The notes: generated by a model not told the origin, from the sequence alone. A stretch of DNA of 64,000 nt from Brachynemurus nebulosus (GCA_035578155.1 JAPWDM010000003.1:23152916-23216915), one strand, 5' to 3'. Counted from the first letter of the stretch, positions 24,634-36,367 are shown. Program-made: numbers and translations.

Positions 24634-25542
24634 ACCAATTCTAAAAATAAAGAACACATTCTAGATAAATTCAAATCTTTTTCTGACCAACTAATTTTCA
24701 CGGCTGAAATAGAAAACCAAAAACGAATACCTTTTCTAGACATAAACATAAATAGAGATAGTAACAATGTACTTACCACTACGTGGTACAAAAAATCATA
24801 CTGTTCGTCCAGACTGATCAATTGGCATTCGAAACATCCTTTTACATTAAAACGCAATATTGCCCAAAATTTAATAAATCGGGCGTTCAGGCTTTCGCAT
24901 CCTATTCACCGTCCAAAGGCTCTGTCTCTGGCCAAATCTATTTTAAATAAAAATAATTACCCCCATGACCTGGTAAACAAACTAGTAAGAGACATCACAC
25001 ACTTATTTTACAACAACCAGTCGTCTCACACTGACAAGACTACCACCAAAAAGACATATATTAAAATTATATATATAAACAGTCAAGTACCATCACTTTC
25101 CCGTTTCCTTAAGTCTCACAACTACAATACTACCTACAGTTATCCTAATTCCATAAAAGATATGCTCCATTCAAAATTAAAACCACCAACACCTACCAAC
25201 ATGAAAAACAATGTAGTCTACAAAGTGGATTGCCAATTTTGTCCAAATGTATACGTAGGGCAAACTTCAGGGCTACTTAAAAAACGTTTAAAACAACACT
25301 AATGGGACATCAGAAGAGGCGAAGAAAAAACTGGCCTGTCCCAACACTCCATCTCTATGGATCATCGTTTTGATTTTGACAACGCGAGCATACTACAAAA
25401 AGAAGAGAATTATAGAAGACGATGCAATATCGAGAATTTGTGGATTGCTACCGAAAGCCAGAACATAAATAACCAGAATGACACTTCATATATTAACAAC
25501 TATGAGTCTACCTGTTGTTCAGCACGACAACTACTAAAATAA
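24634..25542 (+). pseudogene. Penelope-like element, RT C-terminus plus GIY-YIG endonuclease
   Basis: One frame runs from 24634 to TAA at 25540-25542 and is broken only by a TAA at 25300-25302. The first part holds RIPFLDINI and TTTWYKKS, typical of the end of a Penelope-like reverse transcriptase. The second holds VVYKVDCQFCPNVYVGQTSG, then a Lys/Arg-rich helix ending RLKQH. That is the GIY-YIG nuclease with the paired cysteines typical of this group, here with YKV...YVG. The nuclease nicks target DNA to prime reverse transcription. The stop falls just after RLKQH. The RT catalytic core is missing upstream. The last 79 codons after the stop stay well formed, so the inactivation looks recent. 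Confidence 0.9.
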
Positions 25543-25990
25543 ACCATGTGTTACGCCCATAAGCAAAAATCCAGGTTCTTTGTTCTAGCTTATTAAAACT
25601 CTTTGTGTTGCTTTGTATTCAATACATCAAAAATGTTCCTCTTACTTATACTCGTATTTCAATATTCAAAAAATTTTACAAATTTTATAATTTTTAACAA
25701 TTTAACTTTTGTTTTTATATTGACGACATAATAGTTTTTGTTTCTAATTTTATCATTTTGATTTCATGTGTGTTTTTCTGTGTTTAATTATGACAATCTT
25801 TAGTACATGGAAGTATTTAATTTTGCATATATTCATTTTCTTTTTAATTTTCTTATAAATTATTTTATGTATTTAGTTTTTTCAAAACAAAATACTTGCC
25901 TGATGATGAAAATTTAATGTTTTCGAACGTCGCAAATAAATACTTAATTTTTATTAGTAACTGTTGGTGACTTTTCTCCAAAACTTTATC
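25543..25990 (+). mobile_element. 3' tail of the Penelope-like element
   Basis: Non-coding sequence after the Penelope-like frame. At 25900-25928 it shows CTGATGA, a T, a perfect 5-bp stem (GAAAA with TTTTC around a 7-nt loop) and GAAC. This resembles the hammerhead core of Penelope-like elements except that GAAC replaces GAAA. The position downstream of the coding part fits the family. The outer end is not defined. Confidence 0.5.
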
Positions 25991-26029
25991 CTTTAATTAA
26001 AAATAAAGAAAAAACAAGATTGTGTAAAG

Positions 26030-26237
26030 GATTACTGTATTTTTAAATGAAAAAAACTGAAGAAAAATGTACAGCTGAACACCATTTTCACCCAGTCAAT
26101 TTTTTTTTTTTTTTTGTTTCTGAGTACTTTTCAAAACATTCAATACACAGGCAATCATCATTATTTTCGTTATCTTCACTAATATGAGGGCACTTCCTGA
26201 TCCATTAACGGATCTTTTATGTTTACGTGGCATAATT
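26030..26237 (-). pseudogene. Decayed pogo/Tigger-like transposase remnant
   Basis: On the minus strand a start-like MPRKHKRS (from about 26235) is followed, after a one-phase shift, by KCPHISEDNENNDDC then LCIECFEKYSET. After an A run and another shift comes a piece reading DWVKWC. An acidic stretch leading to C-x-C-x-x-C and YS, then W-V-K-x-C, resembles the Cys/His-rich C-terminal segment of pogo/Tigger-like proteins. MPRK-x-K-R resembles their start. If so, nearly the whole middle, including the DDE catalytic core, was deleted. Frameshifts make it dead. The assignment rests on short motifs only. Confidence 0.4.
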
Positions 26238-26299
26238 TACAGTACAAAGAAAAAATTGCATAATTAAGGTATAAGTCTATGTTTTTAACATGTAATATG

Positions 26300-26362
26300 A
26301 TGCGGCATCTATACCAACTTTAAATGCGGCATCTCTCCTTTTTGTTGGGATAGATGCCGCAT
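26300..26362. repeat. Short inverted repeat, ATGCGGCATCTAT type
   Basis: Stem ATGCGGCATCTATACCAAC pairs with its complement at 26344-26362 with one mismatch. A third partial copy, ATGCGGCATCTC, lies in the loop. It sits just upstream of the transposase remnant's start, so it may be part of that element's terminus. Confidence 0.6.
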
Positions 26363-26872
26363 GTTGCTATAGCAAGCATAGTGCGAAATTCTAACCTAAA
26401 ATTTTATACAGTACTTTTAAAATATACCTAAATTAATAACAAAACTCATTTTCATTAAAACAATGAAATATATATTCTTAAATTCTATTGAGTTAAGTGC
26501 TTGATAAAATATTATGTTAAAAAACTTACTTTTCAATAATAAAAAGTTGCATAATTACTAAACTGATGGACTAATCATAAATGTTACAATATACAGCTTA
26601 AATAAGTACCTTATTTTAAACATACAATCCATTAATCGCTTTATCTATCAATCAACGGACGAACTATGGCTACTGCGGTATCTCTCCCGCACTTACCCTA
26701 CATAACTTAAAACGCTCAAAACCTCAAAATTTTCTTAGAAGTTGCGTTTCTAAACAAGATATAGCATTATTTTACACGTGGGAACATTCTATTTCATTTT
26801 TATAATATGAAAATTGTGAGAAATACATCTGTAAAAAAATAAATGATGCAATAATTTATACAATCAAATGCC
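26363..26872. other. Unassigned AT-rich DNA
   Basis: No gene or repeat recognised apart from GCGGTATCTCTCC (about 26677), which echoes the loop word above. Confidence 0.35.
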
Positions 26873-28100
26873 CATACTTGGGACAGCACCCTAACTTGGG
26901 ACACTTTGTTAAGTTTTGTTTTGACGATTAGTACACCTGTCTATATTTCATTTTCTAAAAACAGGTGGTGGAATATTTTAGACTGACAGTTGTTGTTTGA
27001 GATTATGTCTGTTCGACCTCATTTGCGCAGCATTGTAGGTGAGTTAAATAATTTTATATTTTGGAACAAAAAACACAATTTTTTTTATATGAAAATAACT
27101 TTGATCGCTCTGATTGGCCCGTCAACATCAGACTTGAGTAAATCCTAAATTTCTTTGGTGTATGCGTTTGGGCAGCGCTTTTACACATTAAGTTAAATAT
27201 AACTAATTTCCTTAATTCTTTATTTATATTTATATAAAAATCGGAAAATATGCTCCTAACTTGGGACACTGTCCCAAGTTAGGAAACAAGAAAGTGACTA
27301 CTTTGAGTTAAGCTACATGAGGATTTAGGATCAACAAATACATTTGTATCAGGGGCGTATACAGCGGAGCTTCTTGAGGGGGGAGATCATGCGAGAAATA
27401 ATAGGACTAAAAAAATTTCTGAGACAAAATTAACAATAAAAATTATAAATTGAATTTCTGTACCGTTGACGAACAAAAAAAAAAAACGGTAAATTTACCG
27501 ATATAGTGTTTAAAATTAAATAATATTCAGTGTATATTTTTAATTCTTGTGGAGGGGGGGGGGTATGACCCCTTGACCCCGCCCCTTCCTTGTATACGCG
27601 CTTGATTTGTATTCCCAAGTGTCGAGGACATTGAAATAAATGTAAATTCTGGTTGGATTATGGGCGTTAGAAAGCCTATCAAAGTGTTCAGAAGCAGATA
27701 CATATTCCCAAAGTTTTAAAATGAAGCAATAAAAACGCTCCTAACTTTCAGGCGATTTTGGACTGTGTTATATGTGGCTTTTTCTTTTTTATGATCATTT
27801 GTGAAATAAACTTTTTTTAAGAGATTATAAATGTCTCAAGGTATTTACAACTGTCCTATATGTGGTACATAAGTAAAAAATACACGGTGTCCCAAGTTAG
27901 GGTGGGGTATTCCTTACTTGGGACAGTGGACGTTTTTTTTTTTTTAAATTTTATTGACAAGACTTATAAATTTGAAACTTTTTGCAGATAAGGTAGTGAG
28001 TCTCTTCCAAAACATGGTTGGTTTATTTCTATAAAATAAAACTTAATAAAAACACACTAATGAAAGTTAAAGCTCAAAACTGTCCCAAGTCAGGGCACTT
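26873..28100. repeat. Dispersed CTAACTTGGGACA words, probable element
   Basis: The word ACTTGGGACA, mostly preceded by CTA, occurs at 26876 and 26892 (+). It forms a 29-bp palindrome at 27255-27283 (14-bp arms, one central base). It recurs at about 27885 (-), 27914 (+) and 28082 (-). The outermost copies point inward toward each other. Such spacing could be terminal and internal binding words of a roughly 1.2-kb transposon, or two nested ones. No transposase is visible and no target duplication could be fixed. Confidence 0.55.
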
Positions 28101-28875
28101 GACTGTATTTTTATGCAATTTACTGATTAAATGCTTAAAAACCATTAAAAACTATTTTTGTCAAAAAAAGTTATTATACTTAATGTTTAAGTTTCTTATT
28201 TTCTCTTGATTTTGATTCATATTATGCATTTTAATGACGCCATAAAAAAAAATCGCATAAAAAAATATCGTACAAAAAAGGACTGCATAAAAAAGGTTTA
28301 CCTGTATTCTTATTTTTTTTCAATAATTTGAAAACTTCAACAAAAATTAACGTCTTCATGTCCTATATTGAATTTGTAACAATATCGCCACTGTTTTTGA
28401 AATGAATCATTTATAGATAGATCTCTACGCTTCATTAATTTTCCGAAGCATGCGCCTCCATTATGACAAAACAACATCATACTTCATTATCACATTAAAT
28501 TATTTCCACAGCTTTCTTTTCCCCAATTTTTTCATCTATTTTCACATAATATTCCATGTACGGAAAACAAGGAAGAAGTAAGTATGAATAATTCCCAGAA
28601 TATTGTCCTCCTTTTAAAACCATTTCGTAATAAAAATCTATAAAATTGTAAACAAAAATATTTTCTATTAAGTATAAGCTCGTTGTTTTCTTTTTTTTTA
28701 CTTGCAGCCTAACTCGTCGGTGGTCAAAAATATTTAGTGAAGTACATTTTTTCAATACTCATTTAGAAATTTAAATAATCATTAATATAAGTAAAAGTTT
28801 CAGTTCAATATAATTCGATACAATAAATGCTCAAACAGCCCAAATCAATTAACATTGTACACATGGTTCAAACAC
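28101..28875. other. Unassigned AT-rich DNA
   Basis: No gene or repeat recognised. Confidence 0.4.
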
Positions 28876-29021
28876 AAAATAATATACGTCAAAGGACCAA
28901 AGTGAAGCTTTTAATCTCGAGTGTGAAGTTTGTTGCCAGAGAAACTGTAAACGCTCGGGGGCAGCAATTCACACGAGGGATCAAAAGAAACACTTTAGTC
29001 CTGTGACGTATATATTATTTT
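28876..29021. mobile_element. Small foldback MITE
   Basis: The left end AAAATAATATACGTCAAAGG and the right end fold together. The match continues inward through GGACCAAAGTG and CGAGTGTGAA / TTCACACGAG with few differences. It is 146 bp long with a short loop. A diverged relative is hinted at by GGACTAAAGTG near 29984. Confidence 0.7.
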
Positions 29022-29061
29022 TGGGAATTTTGGAAAATTATAAAATTATAACAATTTAAAC

Positions 29062-29385
29062 AAATAAATTTAAGTAAAAAAAATAGTTTTTTAAAGCAAG
29101 CTTTTATTTAAAAATGAACTAAAATGTATAAAATAAGTTTTGAGTGTGAAGCAATGTGCAACATAATTTATAAAATCTTGAGGCGTTATTATTAACTATT
29201 TTTGTTTCAGATGTGAGTAGCTACTTTGCTCCTCAGTAGTTGCCAAATTTGGTTAAACGCCTCAAGCTTTTATAAATTATGTTGCACATTGCTTCAAATT
29301 TCACTCAAAAGTTATTTTATACATTTAAGTTCATTTTTAAATAAAAGCTTGCTTTAAAAAACTATTTTTTTACTTAAATTTATTT
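29062..29385. repeat. Long inverted repeat, about 126-bp arms
   Basis: The left arm 29062-29187 and right arm 29256-29385 are complementary with a few substitutions (for example GTGTGAAGCAATG against CATTGCTTCAAAT). They are separated by a 68-bp loop holding GCTCCTCAGTAGTTGCC. The transcript would form a long double-stranded stem. It is probably a MITE, but no target duplication was found. Confidence 0.85.
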
Positions 29386-32308
29386 TATACCTTTTAGTCT
29401 AATCATAATTAATTTAGAAAGTCAAACATAACTATAGAAACTAAAAATTGCAATGTAAAATCATGGGACAATATTTGACGGTTCGAAATGTCAAAAATTT
29501 ACAGAAGATTAAAAATTAGCAATTTTCTAGTTTTAGGGGAATTTAGGACAAAACTTATTATACAATATTGCATTGTCATCAAAGTTATACACATACGCAA
29601 AATTTGAAACCTCCAGCTCAATTAGAAGTTGTCTAAATTTTGATTGCAAGATTTGATCTAAACAAATATACTAACATAACAAGTTAAATAAAAGCTTTTA
29701 ATTCAGTCATTCAAACTGTATGAAAAATATTACATCAAGTATACTTTGGATAAAACAATCAAACTGGTGTATGTTTACAACTGTTTGTGTTTATTTACAA
29801 GTTTGAATTTTGTTTATTATTTTAAATAAGTAAATCGTTACATAGCAACATTATTTAAGTTATATTTCGCCTATTTATTGGTGACGATCAATAAATTCTG
29901 CTTGCTGATTGGCTTAAAAGCGAGAACAAATGTATTTTTTGTCCTTTGGAACTAAAAATGACACTTGACTCCCTATTTTAAAGGACTAAAGTGTGTATTT
30001 TAGTCTCACAATTACAAAAGTGAAAATTGAAAACAATTAAAAATGTTAGAAATACTAAAGATTTAATTGATAAATTCTGATTTAAGGATAATTTTTTTAC
30101 CTAAATTTATTAAAATTAGGTATTCCATAACTTTTCAAATTATTGCAGAATTCTCAAAATTAAACCGGATAAACACTAAATCACTTCGAAGATAAATTCA
30201 AACAATCTCAGGTTGGTCTTAAAAACTGACAGGAGTTTTTAACGAAAACACTGGAATTGAATAAACAGTGCTTGAGGTTCTTGAGTAATTATTTTAAAAA
30301 CTTATTTTTTATCTAACTTCATTTTACCGTTCAAAAGTACTTGGTCATTTGCAAACTTAGTCGTACAGACTAGGTCGTTACACTTACAGTCGTTTAGGCT
30401 GTAAAAAATAATAATTATTTTTAATAGATGTTAGATTCATGCAATTTATTTACAAACATTATACATATAAATCAAAGGCGGTACATGTATAACTTGTATC
30501 ATATTACCATATTTGTAAAATATGTACAATTTATGTTGATTTTTTTTAACGTAAAATATCTTTGAAATACATTTAGATACTAGATTATAATTTTTATTGC
30601 ACAACACATTACACAATAAAAAAAAGTCTGAATCTGTTTTTAGATCTTTAAGTTCTAGAAAGAAAAAAAACTGAAAAATCTCTTAAAGCCAACACTTTGG
30701 GCAAGAATAGATAACAATAAAACGCTTAATAAATTTTAATTTTATGAAGGTTATACTTCATAAAAATCAAATTAGGAATTTATCCTATATCTACTTTTTA
30801 AGTGTGTTATGAAAAAATAACACTGAAACGAGGGATTTCAATCCGACACCAATTTCAATCCGGTTGGATCCGATCGGATTGATCACATAATTTTTCCTTT
30901 TTGTAATGTATGTATGTAATTTTTCCTTTTTTGTTTCAAAATCAACTGTATAAAAGATGACCAAGTTAACCCTACCAAATAAAGGTGCTAATGTATTTAA
31001 TTTATTTTCGATTGAAATTATTTTGAAATAAACATGTTAAAATTAAATCTCAAAAGCAAATTTGGTAAACAATGTTCTATATTACAGTAGAATATGAAAA
31101 TTACTTTAGGGGTAGAACACCCCAAGCAAAGCTTTTTCTTTGAAAACTCCGAAACATGTCAAATTTATTTCGTTATTTTCTCGCTAACAGTACAATTTTT
31201 TACTAAATCCAACTATTTTATTAAATTTTATACGAAAAAAAGCAAAAAAGAGCACAATTACCTTTAAATGAAACAGAAGTTGCAACCCTTTAGCATAAAA
31301 ATTTTATTTTAAAATTCCAAATAGTTTATGAGATATTTTAAAAATTTTAAGGGCGATTTTCACTGCTTAAATCGACGAGTTAGCACTCAAACTGAAATAC
31401 GTATTTAATATTTCTTTAAGTACTATAACATATCAGGAAATGAAAGAAATCGATGAGGTACACCTGGGGTACTTTTCAATTACCTAATTCTAAATTTACT
31501 AAATAGCAAAACCAAAAATTTGAAAAACGCCACCAAATATTCATACATTCCTAAAATAACTAATTCATCACATAACTAATCGTCAAGAGGATGCATGCAT
31601 ATGCACGTAAACACATTCATACATAGGTAACCATACAAAAAACTGTGCTTCATCTTCATTATTACCTCTAAATACCATGGGGCCCGTATTTCAAAATATA
31701 CATACCACAAGTGACTAACTAACCATCTAAATGGAAACTATTGAAAACTATTAATTCCATTTGTTCCGAATGACTGCTTCAAAAAATTATTTATTGATTT
31801 AAAAAATAAATTATTTTTTTTAAATTTCAACCATTAATACAGTTCTAGCCATCTATAATTATTTTTTATAATTAAATTAAAATATTTAAATTTAGATAAG
31901 TAAATATAGTACGGGCCGGAACTACGAAGAGCCGGGCGTCCTAACTAAAACGACACATTTTTGTCCATCATTGTTATATCTATTTAATAAACAAACAATT
32001 GACAGACATCAGCACATAAAGCCATTAACCTTGATTGGATCAAAATATGTAGGGTAGATATTAGATACACAATAAAATACATACATAATTCTATTATTAT
32101 TTTCAACTGGAGCAAAACATTTTTATTTATTATATAATTTAATTATAAATTTTATTTATTTTATTGAAAAAGATTACAGCATCGGTTCGTTTAACAATAC
32201 AGGTGCGAGAAAGAAAAAGATATATTTCTTAAACTTTTTAAGTAATACATATCATTAAATATGGACTGATTAACGTACCAAATAGATGTTTATAATATTT
32301 TATAGTAA
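29386..32308. other. Unassigned AT-rich DNA
   Basis: About 2.9 kb without a recognisable gene, long repeat or inverted repeat. This is the longest featureless stretch of the window. Confidence 0.45.
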
Positions 32309-32788
32309 TATTTAATTAGTGATGAGCAAAATTAGTCTTGGTTTTGCAGTCTTGTCTTGGTCTTGCATTTTCTGCAAGACCAAGACCAAGACCAAGACTA
32401 TGTATACCAAGAGCAAGACCAAGACTATAAGTATGGCTGCAAGACCAATACCAAGAGTCAAGTGAGCAAGACTAAGATAAAAGCAAGAAAAAAGCAAGAC
32501 TCTTGCTAAACTATTTAAATAGTTTGAAAGTATAATTAATGCCGTAAACAAAGAAAATTCTGATTTTAGAAGGAAAAATTCGCTAATAAAAAAATGCAAG
32601 AAAGTGCGAGATTTTTTAGCAATACCAAGACCAAGACCAAGACTGCATTTTGCAAGACCAAGACCAAGACCAAGACTCAAACTGCTCTAGCAAAATCAAG
32701 ACCAAGATTCTTAATGCAAGAACAAGACCAAGACCAAAACTGCTAAGTCTTGGTCTTGGTCTTGCATTTGCTCGTCCCTATATTTAAT
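32309..32788. mobile_element. hAT MITE filled with CAAGAC / GTCTTG words
   Basis: The element occupies 32317-32780 (464 bp). Ends are TAGTGATGAGCAAA and the complement of TAGGGACGAGCAAA. The 8-bp target duplication TATTTAAT is exact (32309-32316, 32781-32788). Both ends and the interior are packed with CAAGACCAAGAC and its complement. A 122-codon Leu/Gly/Val-rich frame on the minus strand is a by-product of these words, not a protein. The ends and duplication size identify hAT. Confidence 0.93.
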
Positions 32789-33030
32789 AGGAAGCGAAGT
32801 ATTAAACAAGAAGATTGTAAAAGAATTTCAGTAAACTGAAATTCAAAAAGTCACGAACCCCGCAATTTTAAAGCTTCTGAAATAATCTTTCCATTCCTTT
32901 AGTATCTATTTTTCAGCGAAAGTCGAGGAATTTCAATGTCAGATTCGGAATGTACATCGAAAAAACACAAAACGTATATTTAAAAATTTCAACCGATGTG
33001 ACATTATTTATATGTAATTAACATTTAAAA

Positions 33031-33396
33031 GAATTATCTTGTGAAAATCTAAATTACCAGATTATCAGAATGATTTTCTTTGGCACTTTTCACTAAAATA
33101 GACTCTTCGGTTACAAGCTAACTTTCGAGTAATCAACTCATCATCAGCAGATATAACACCATTAAAGGGTTCCTTTATGAATCATAACTTTTTATATCAA
33201 CTGGATGGGGTTGGAATAATGGCGTTATATAAAAAATTGTGGTACGTAAAGGAACCTTTTAATGGTTTTGCGGTTTTATACCTGGCGATGATTTAATTAA
33301 ACGAAACTAATCGAAAAGTCTATTTTAGTGAAAAGTGACAAAGAAAATCATTATCATAATTTGGTAATACGGATTTTCATAAAGTAATTCTTTCAA
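33031..33396. repeat. Long inverted repeat with Penelope-tail motifs
   Basis: Arms 33031-33180 and 33243-33396 are complementary with scattered differences. Both contain CACTTTTCACTAAAATAGAC or its complement and GGTTCCTTTA. On the minus strand the left arm shows CTGATGA (33141-33147), a T, a stem GAGT/ACTC and GAAA (33123-33126), then a second stem. This resembles the tail motifs at 16613 and 25900. Two Penelope-like tails in inverted orientation, or a foldback element, would explain it. Confidence 0.75.
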
Positions 33397-33828
33397 ATTT
33401 TAATTATTTAAAAAGTTCTAGTCAAGCAATACAAATTAAATATTCCTAAAATGTTCATATAAAAATATCATTTTATTTATATATCTGCTATAATGTTGTA
33501 TTTAAATTAATAAACATTGGAGATACTGGTGCCTAAGGAAATGTAAAAAATTATTAATTATTTTTTTCCATTTAGTCAAATTAACTTTTGGATTACTGGT
33601 ATAATATTTACCTGTAAAAAAAATATTCTAAGAATTTAGTAATCCTCTGAATAAATTCTAACAATTTTTTTAAAATACTTTTTTATTATATTCATTTTAC
33701 ATAATTATTATAAAATCATTAAAGCATAGATATTTTTGTAATAGAACTGATACAAGTACAACACCAAAATTAAGCATGGAAGTTTATAGTCAAGATACAT
33801 TGAACGTCGAGATATAACAACTTTAGTT

Positions 33829-33881
33829 AGTTCTACTGATATATAAAAGACCATTAAATAGTCTTATATATCAGTAGAACT
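33829..33881. repeat. Compact hairpin with microRNA-like size
   Basis: AGTTCTACTGATATATAA pairs with its complement over about 21 bp with a 2-nt bulge and a short loop. The stem length would suit a small-RNA precursor, but a tiny MITE is equally likely. No other copy was seen in the window. Confidence 0.5.
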
Positions 33882-34253
33882 ATATATAAATTTTATTTTA
33901 AAGTCGTGTAATTCTCGGATCACGGGAGCTACTAAAAAATTCATAGCTTTAAATTTTAATGATTCCAATTTTTAAATATTTGAAATTTCTGTCGATAGTA
34001 ATCATCAAGGACTATTTTATCACGAAATAAAACAAGGATGCTTTATGCCTATAAAATTTTACGGCTATTGCCTATAATGCCCTATTCAATCTCAAAGATT
34101 TTTAAATATTGTTGAATAGTTCTTGAAAATTTTTTTTTTCAAATGTTATCTTCTATCATTTTAGAAATAAGACTAGTCTTTGGGGAACTTCCGCTACCAG
34201 AGAATGATCCAGTTGAATTAGTTTTTCAACGAGCTTATTTATTATATCCAAGA

Positions 34254-34458
34254 ATTACCATTAGGGTTGACGTTGAATTCCAAATTTACATAAAGTGACG
34301 AGAAAAAAAAAACGTTAAATTCCAAATTTTAAATTTTTCCATAAATAATATAAAAATTTAATGCGTACTTTTTTTTACTAACTGTACTTTTTATTTATGC
34401 TAAAAAACCGAAAAATACTTTTTTTGCCTTAAAAAAAGGTGGCAACCCTAATTACCAT
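34254..34458. mobile_element. 189-bp hAT MITE
   Basis: The element occupies 34262-34450. Ends are TAGGGTTG and CAACCCTA. The target duplication ATTACCAT is exact on both sides (34254-34261, 34451-34458). The interior is AT-rich with T and A runs and no coding content. Confidence 0.9.
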
Positions 34459-35335
34459 GTATAATAACTGTATTTAAAATGGCTTGAGTTACATCATCAG
34501 TCATGAGACGACATCGAACATTCGACGACAAAAAAATTTAGACATCTGGAAAAAAAGTTAAGCCATGAAAAAGTTTGACGCTGGTTATAAATAAATTCCT
34601 CGGAAATATTAAATACGGATGTCGTCTATTAAAGAGAACAGTTCAACGATTTTCAAAAACATAAACAGTAAATATTTTTGCTAGGAGTTTAGTTCGTAAT
34701 TACCTTATTTATAATACTTTGCCCATACATTCTATTTTACTTAAATAAAAATATTATAGATAAAAAAACGAAAATATAAATAATACAAAGGACAAAAAAA
34801 GTATCTAGAACGAACTTAACCTAAAAATGGTTATAATAAAAATGTTTGAAGTGGTAACAAGATTTAAAAAGAATGATTTGTTCCGATTACAGACACTAAA
34901 CTATATAATATATAACATTATATTTAATCTTATATATTTTCGAGCTTTTCAACGAGCAGTAAAAGGACATTGTCATTTTAAATCGTTTATGACTCGAGTC
35001 ACGTGTTTGTAATTCGCCAAGAAAAGTTCTATGTGTTATAGTTTTTTGTATGTAACGACAAACTATTCTCTAGAACTATACGGGAGCTGCTTGCTGCTGC
35101 TGTGCGAATGTATTGTATGGCTGGCTCGCTGGCTGTATCCATATCTCGTCAGTCGTCACCGTACATTATGCACGAAGTCGAAACCAACTATGTAGCTCTC
35201 AATATTACATCGAAAAAAAAAATAGTTTCCACCAGAGCATTTATATAGGAAAACAAAAATGTCTTCGTATTAATTCTCTTGTTAATCTCTAAATTTAATT
35301 TGATAGGATTATTGTTTTCTAACTATTTAATAAAG
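34459..35335. other. Unassigned DNA with a small GC-richer patch
   Basis: A patch at 35085-35180 has CTG-rich and CGTCAG words but no recognisable frame or repeat. The rest is AT-rich without a gene. Confidence 0.3.
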
Positions 35336-36146
35336 TATTTTTTGTTAGATGGAGGAACAGTTAGTCGATTGATCGATTAAGTTTTTAGTCAAATTCATGA
35401 ATAAAGTAACCTATGTACGTAACTCTTTCAAAATCGATGTTTTCATTTGAATTTAATTAATGACATTTAAATTTTTTTTTAAGAAAAAGAAAGGTATTTA
35501 CATAAAAATGAAAAATCATACAAATACACTAGCGGAAATGTTTGAACGAAAGTGCTTTTCTCGAAGTTTTTAATGCAGCGCATGATTTTCCAAAGAGCCA
35601 CCAAAAGCTCTTTTCTTCTTGATTTTTCAAGTTCATGTAAAGTATGCAAAAAAATTTTTTTCTGAAAAAACAATAGCTAATCCTTGTAGAGAATTTATTC
35701 GAGTTTTTAAAACACCTGTTCAATTTCCTGTGTGATCATTGGTTGCTGAGATATCGATGGTCAAAAACGAAATGATCCTTTTCCATTTAAAGTCCGATAT
35801 CCCAGTGAGAAGTGGTCGTATAAAAGTCTATAAAAAAGCAAATTAAAGCTGAATGGACAAGTTACCCGATTCATATGGTGGTTAAGTCGGAAAAATTTTT
35901 TCCAAGTCCGTGGACCAAAAAAAAAAAACCGAAAAAATTTCATAATTTTTTTTTCAGTGTATTTATTAGGATTCCGCCACACACGTTGCTTTGAAAACTT
36001 TTTTATCGCAAGATCTCGAAACTAGAAACTTCCAGCTCTAAATTGCTTTGCTTACGACTCCGATACGATCATTTTTCACGAAGATACAGCCATTCGAAAA
36101 ATCGCTAAAACTTTGGAATTTTTTTTTGATCCTTTAATTATTTCCG

Positions 36147-36229
<83 letters not shown>

Positions 36230-36367
36230 TTTTAATTTCCATTTTAAAAAACAAATCATTTTAGTCATTTAGTTGAGGGTAAAATAGTCGACTAAAGTGA
36301 CTAAATATAAACAAAATTAGTCGACTAAACCGATTAATCGATTAATCATCCGACATTACTATTTTTT
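35336..36367. mobile_element. Candidate hAT element with TAGTCGACTAA / ATTAATCGATTAATC words
   Basis: Near the left end (35355-35390) and the right end (36255-36350) lie clusters of TTAGTCGACTAA, GATTGATCGATTAAG and CGATTAATCGATTAATC. Possible borders are 35344 and 36359 with the flanking word TATTTTTT on both sides, but that word is low in complexity and the terminal match is weak. A (TA)n tract lies inside. The layout repeats that of the surer hAT MITEs in this window. Confidence 0.45.
36150..36227. repeat. (TA)n microsatellite
   Basis: About 78 bp of pure TA inside the candidate hAT element at 35336-36367. Confidence 0.97.

Noticed and set aside
32312..32680. 122-codon frame rich in Leu, Gly and Val
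   Set aside because: Produced by the CAAGAC/GTCTTG words of the hAT MITE; its borders coincide with the element, not with a gene.
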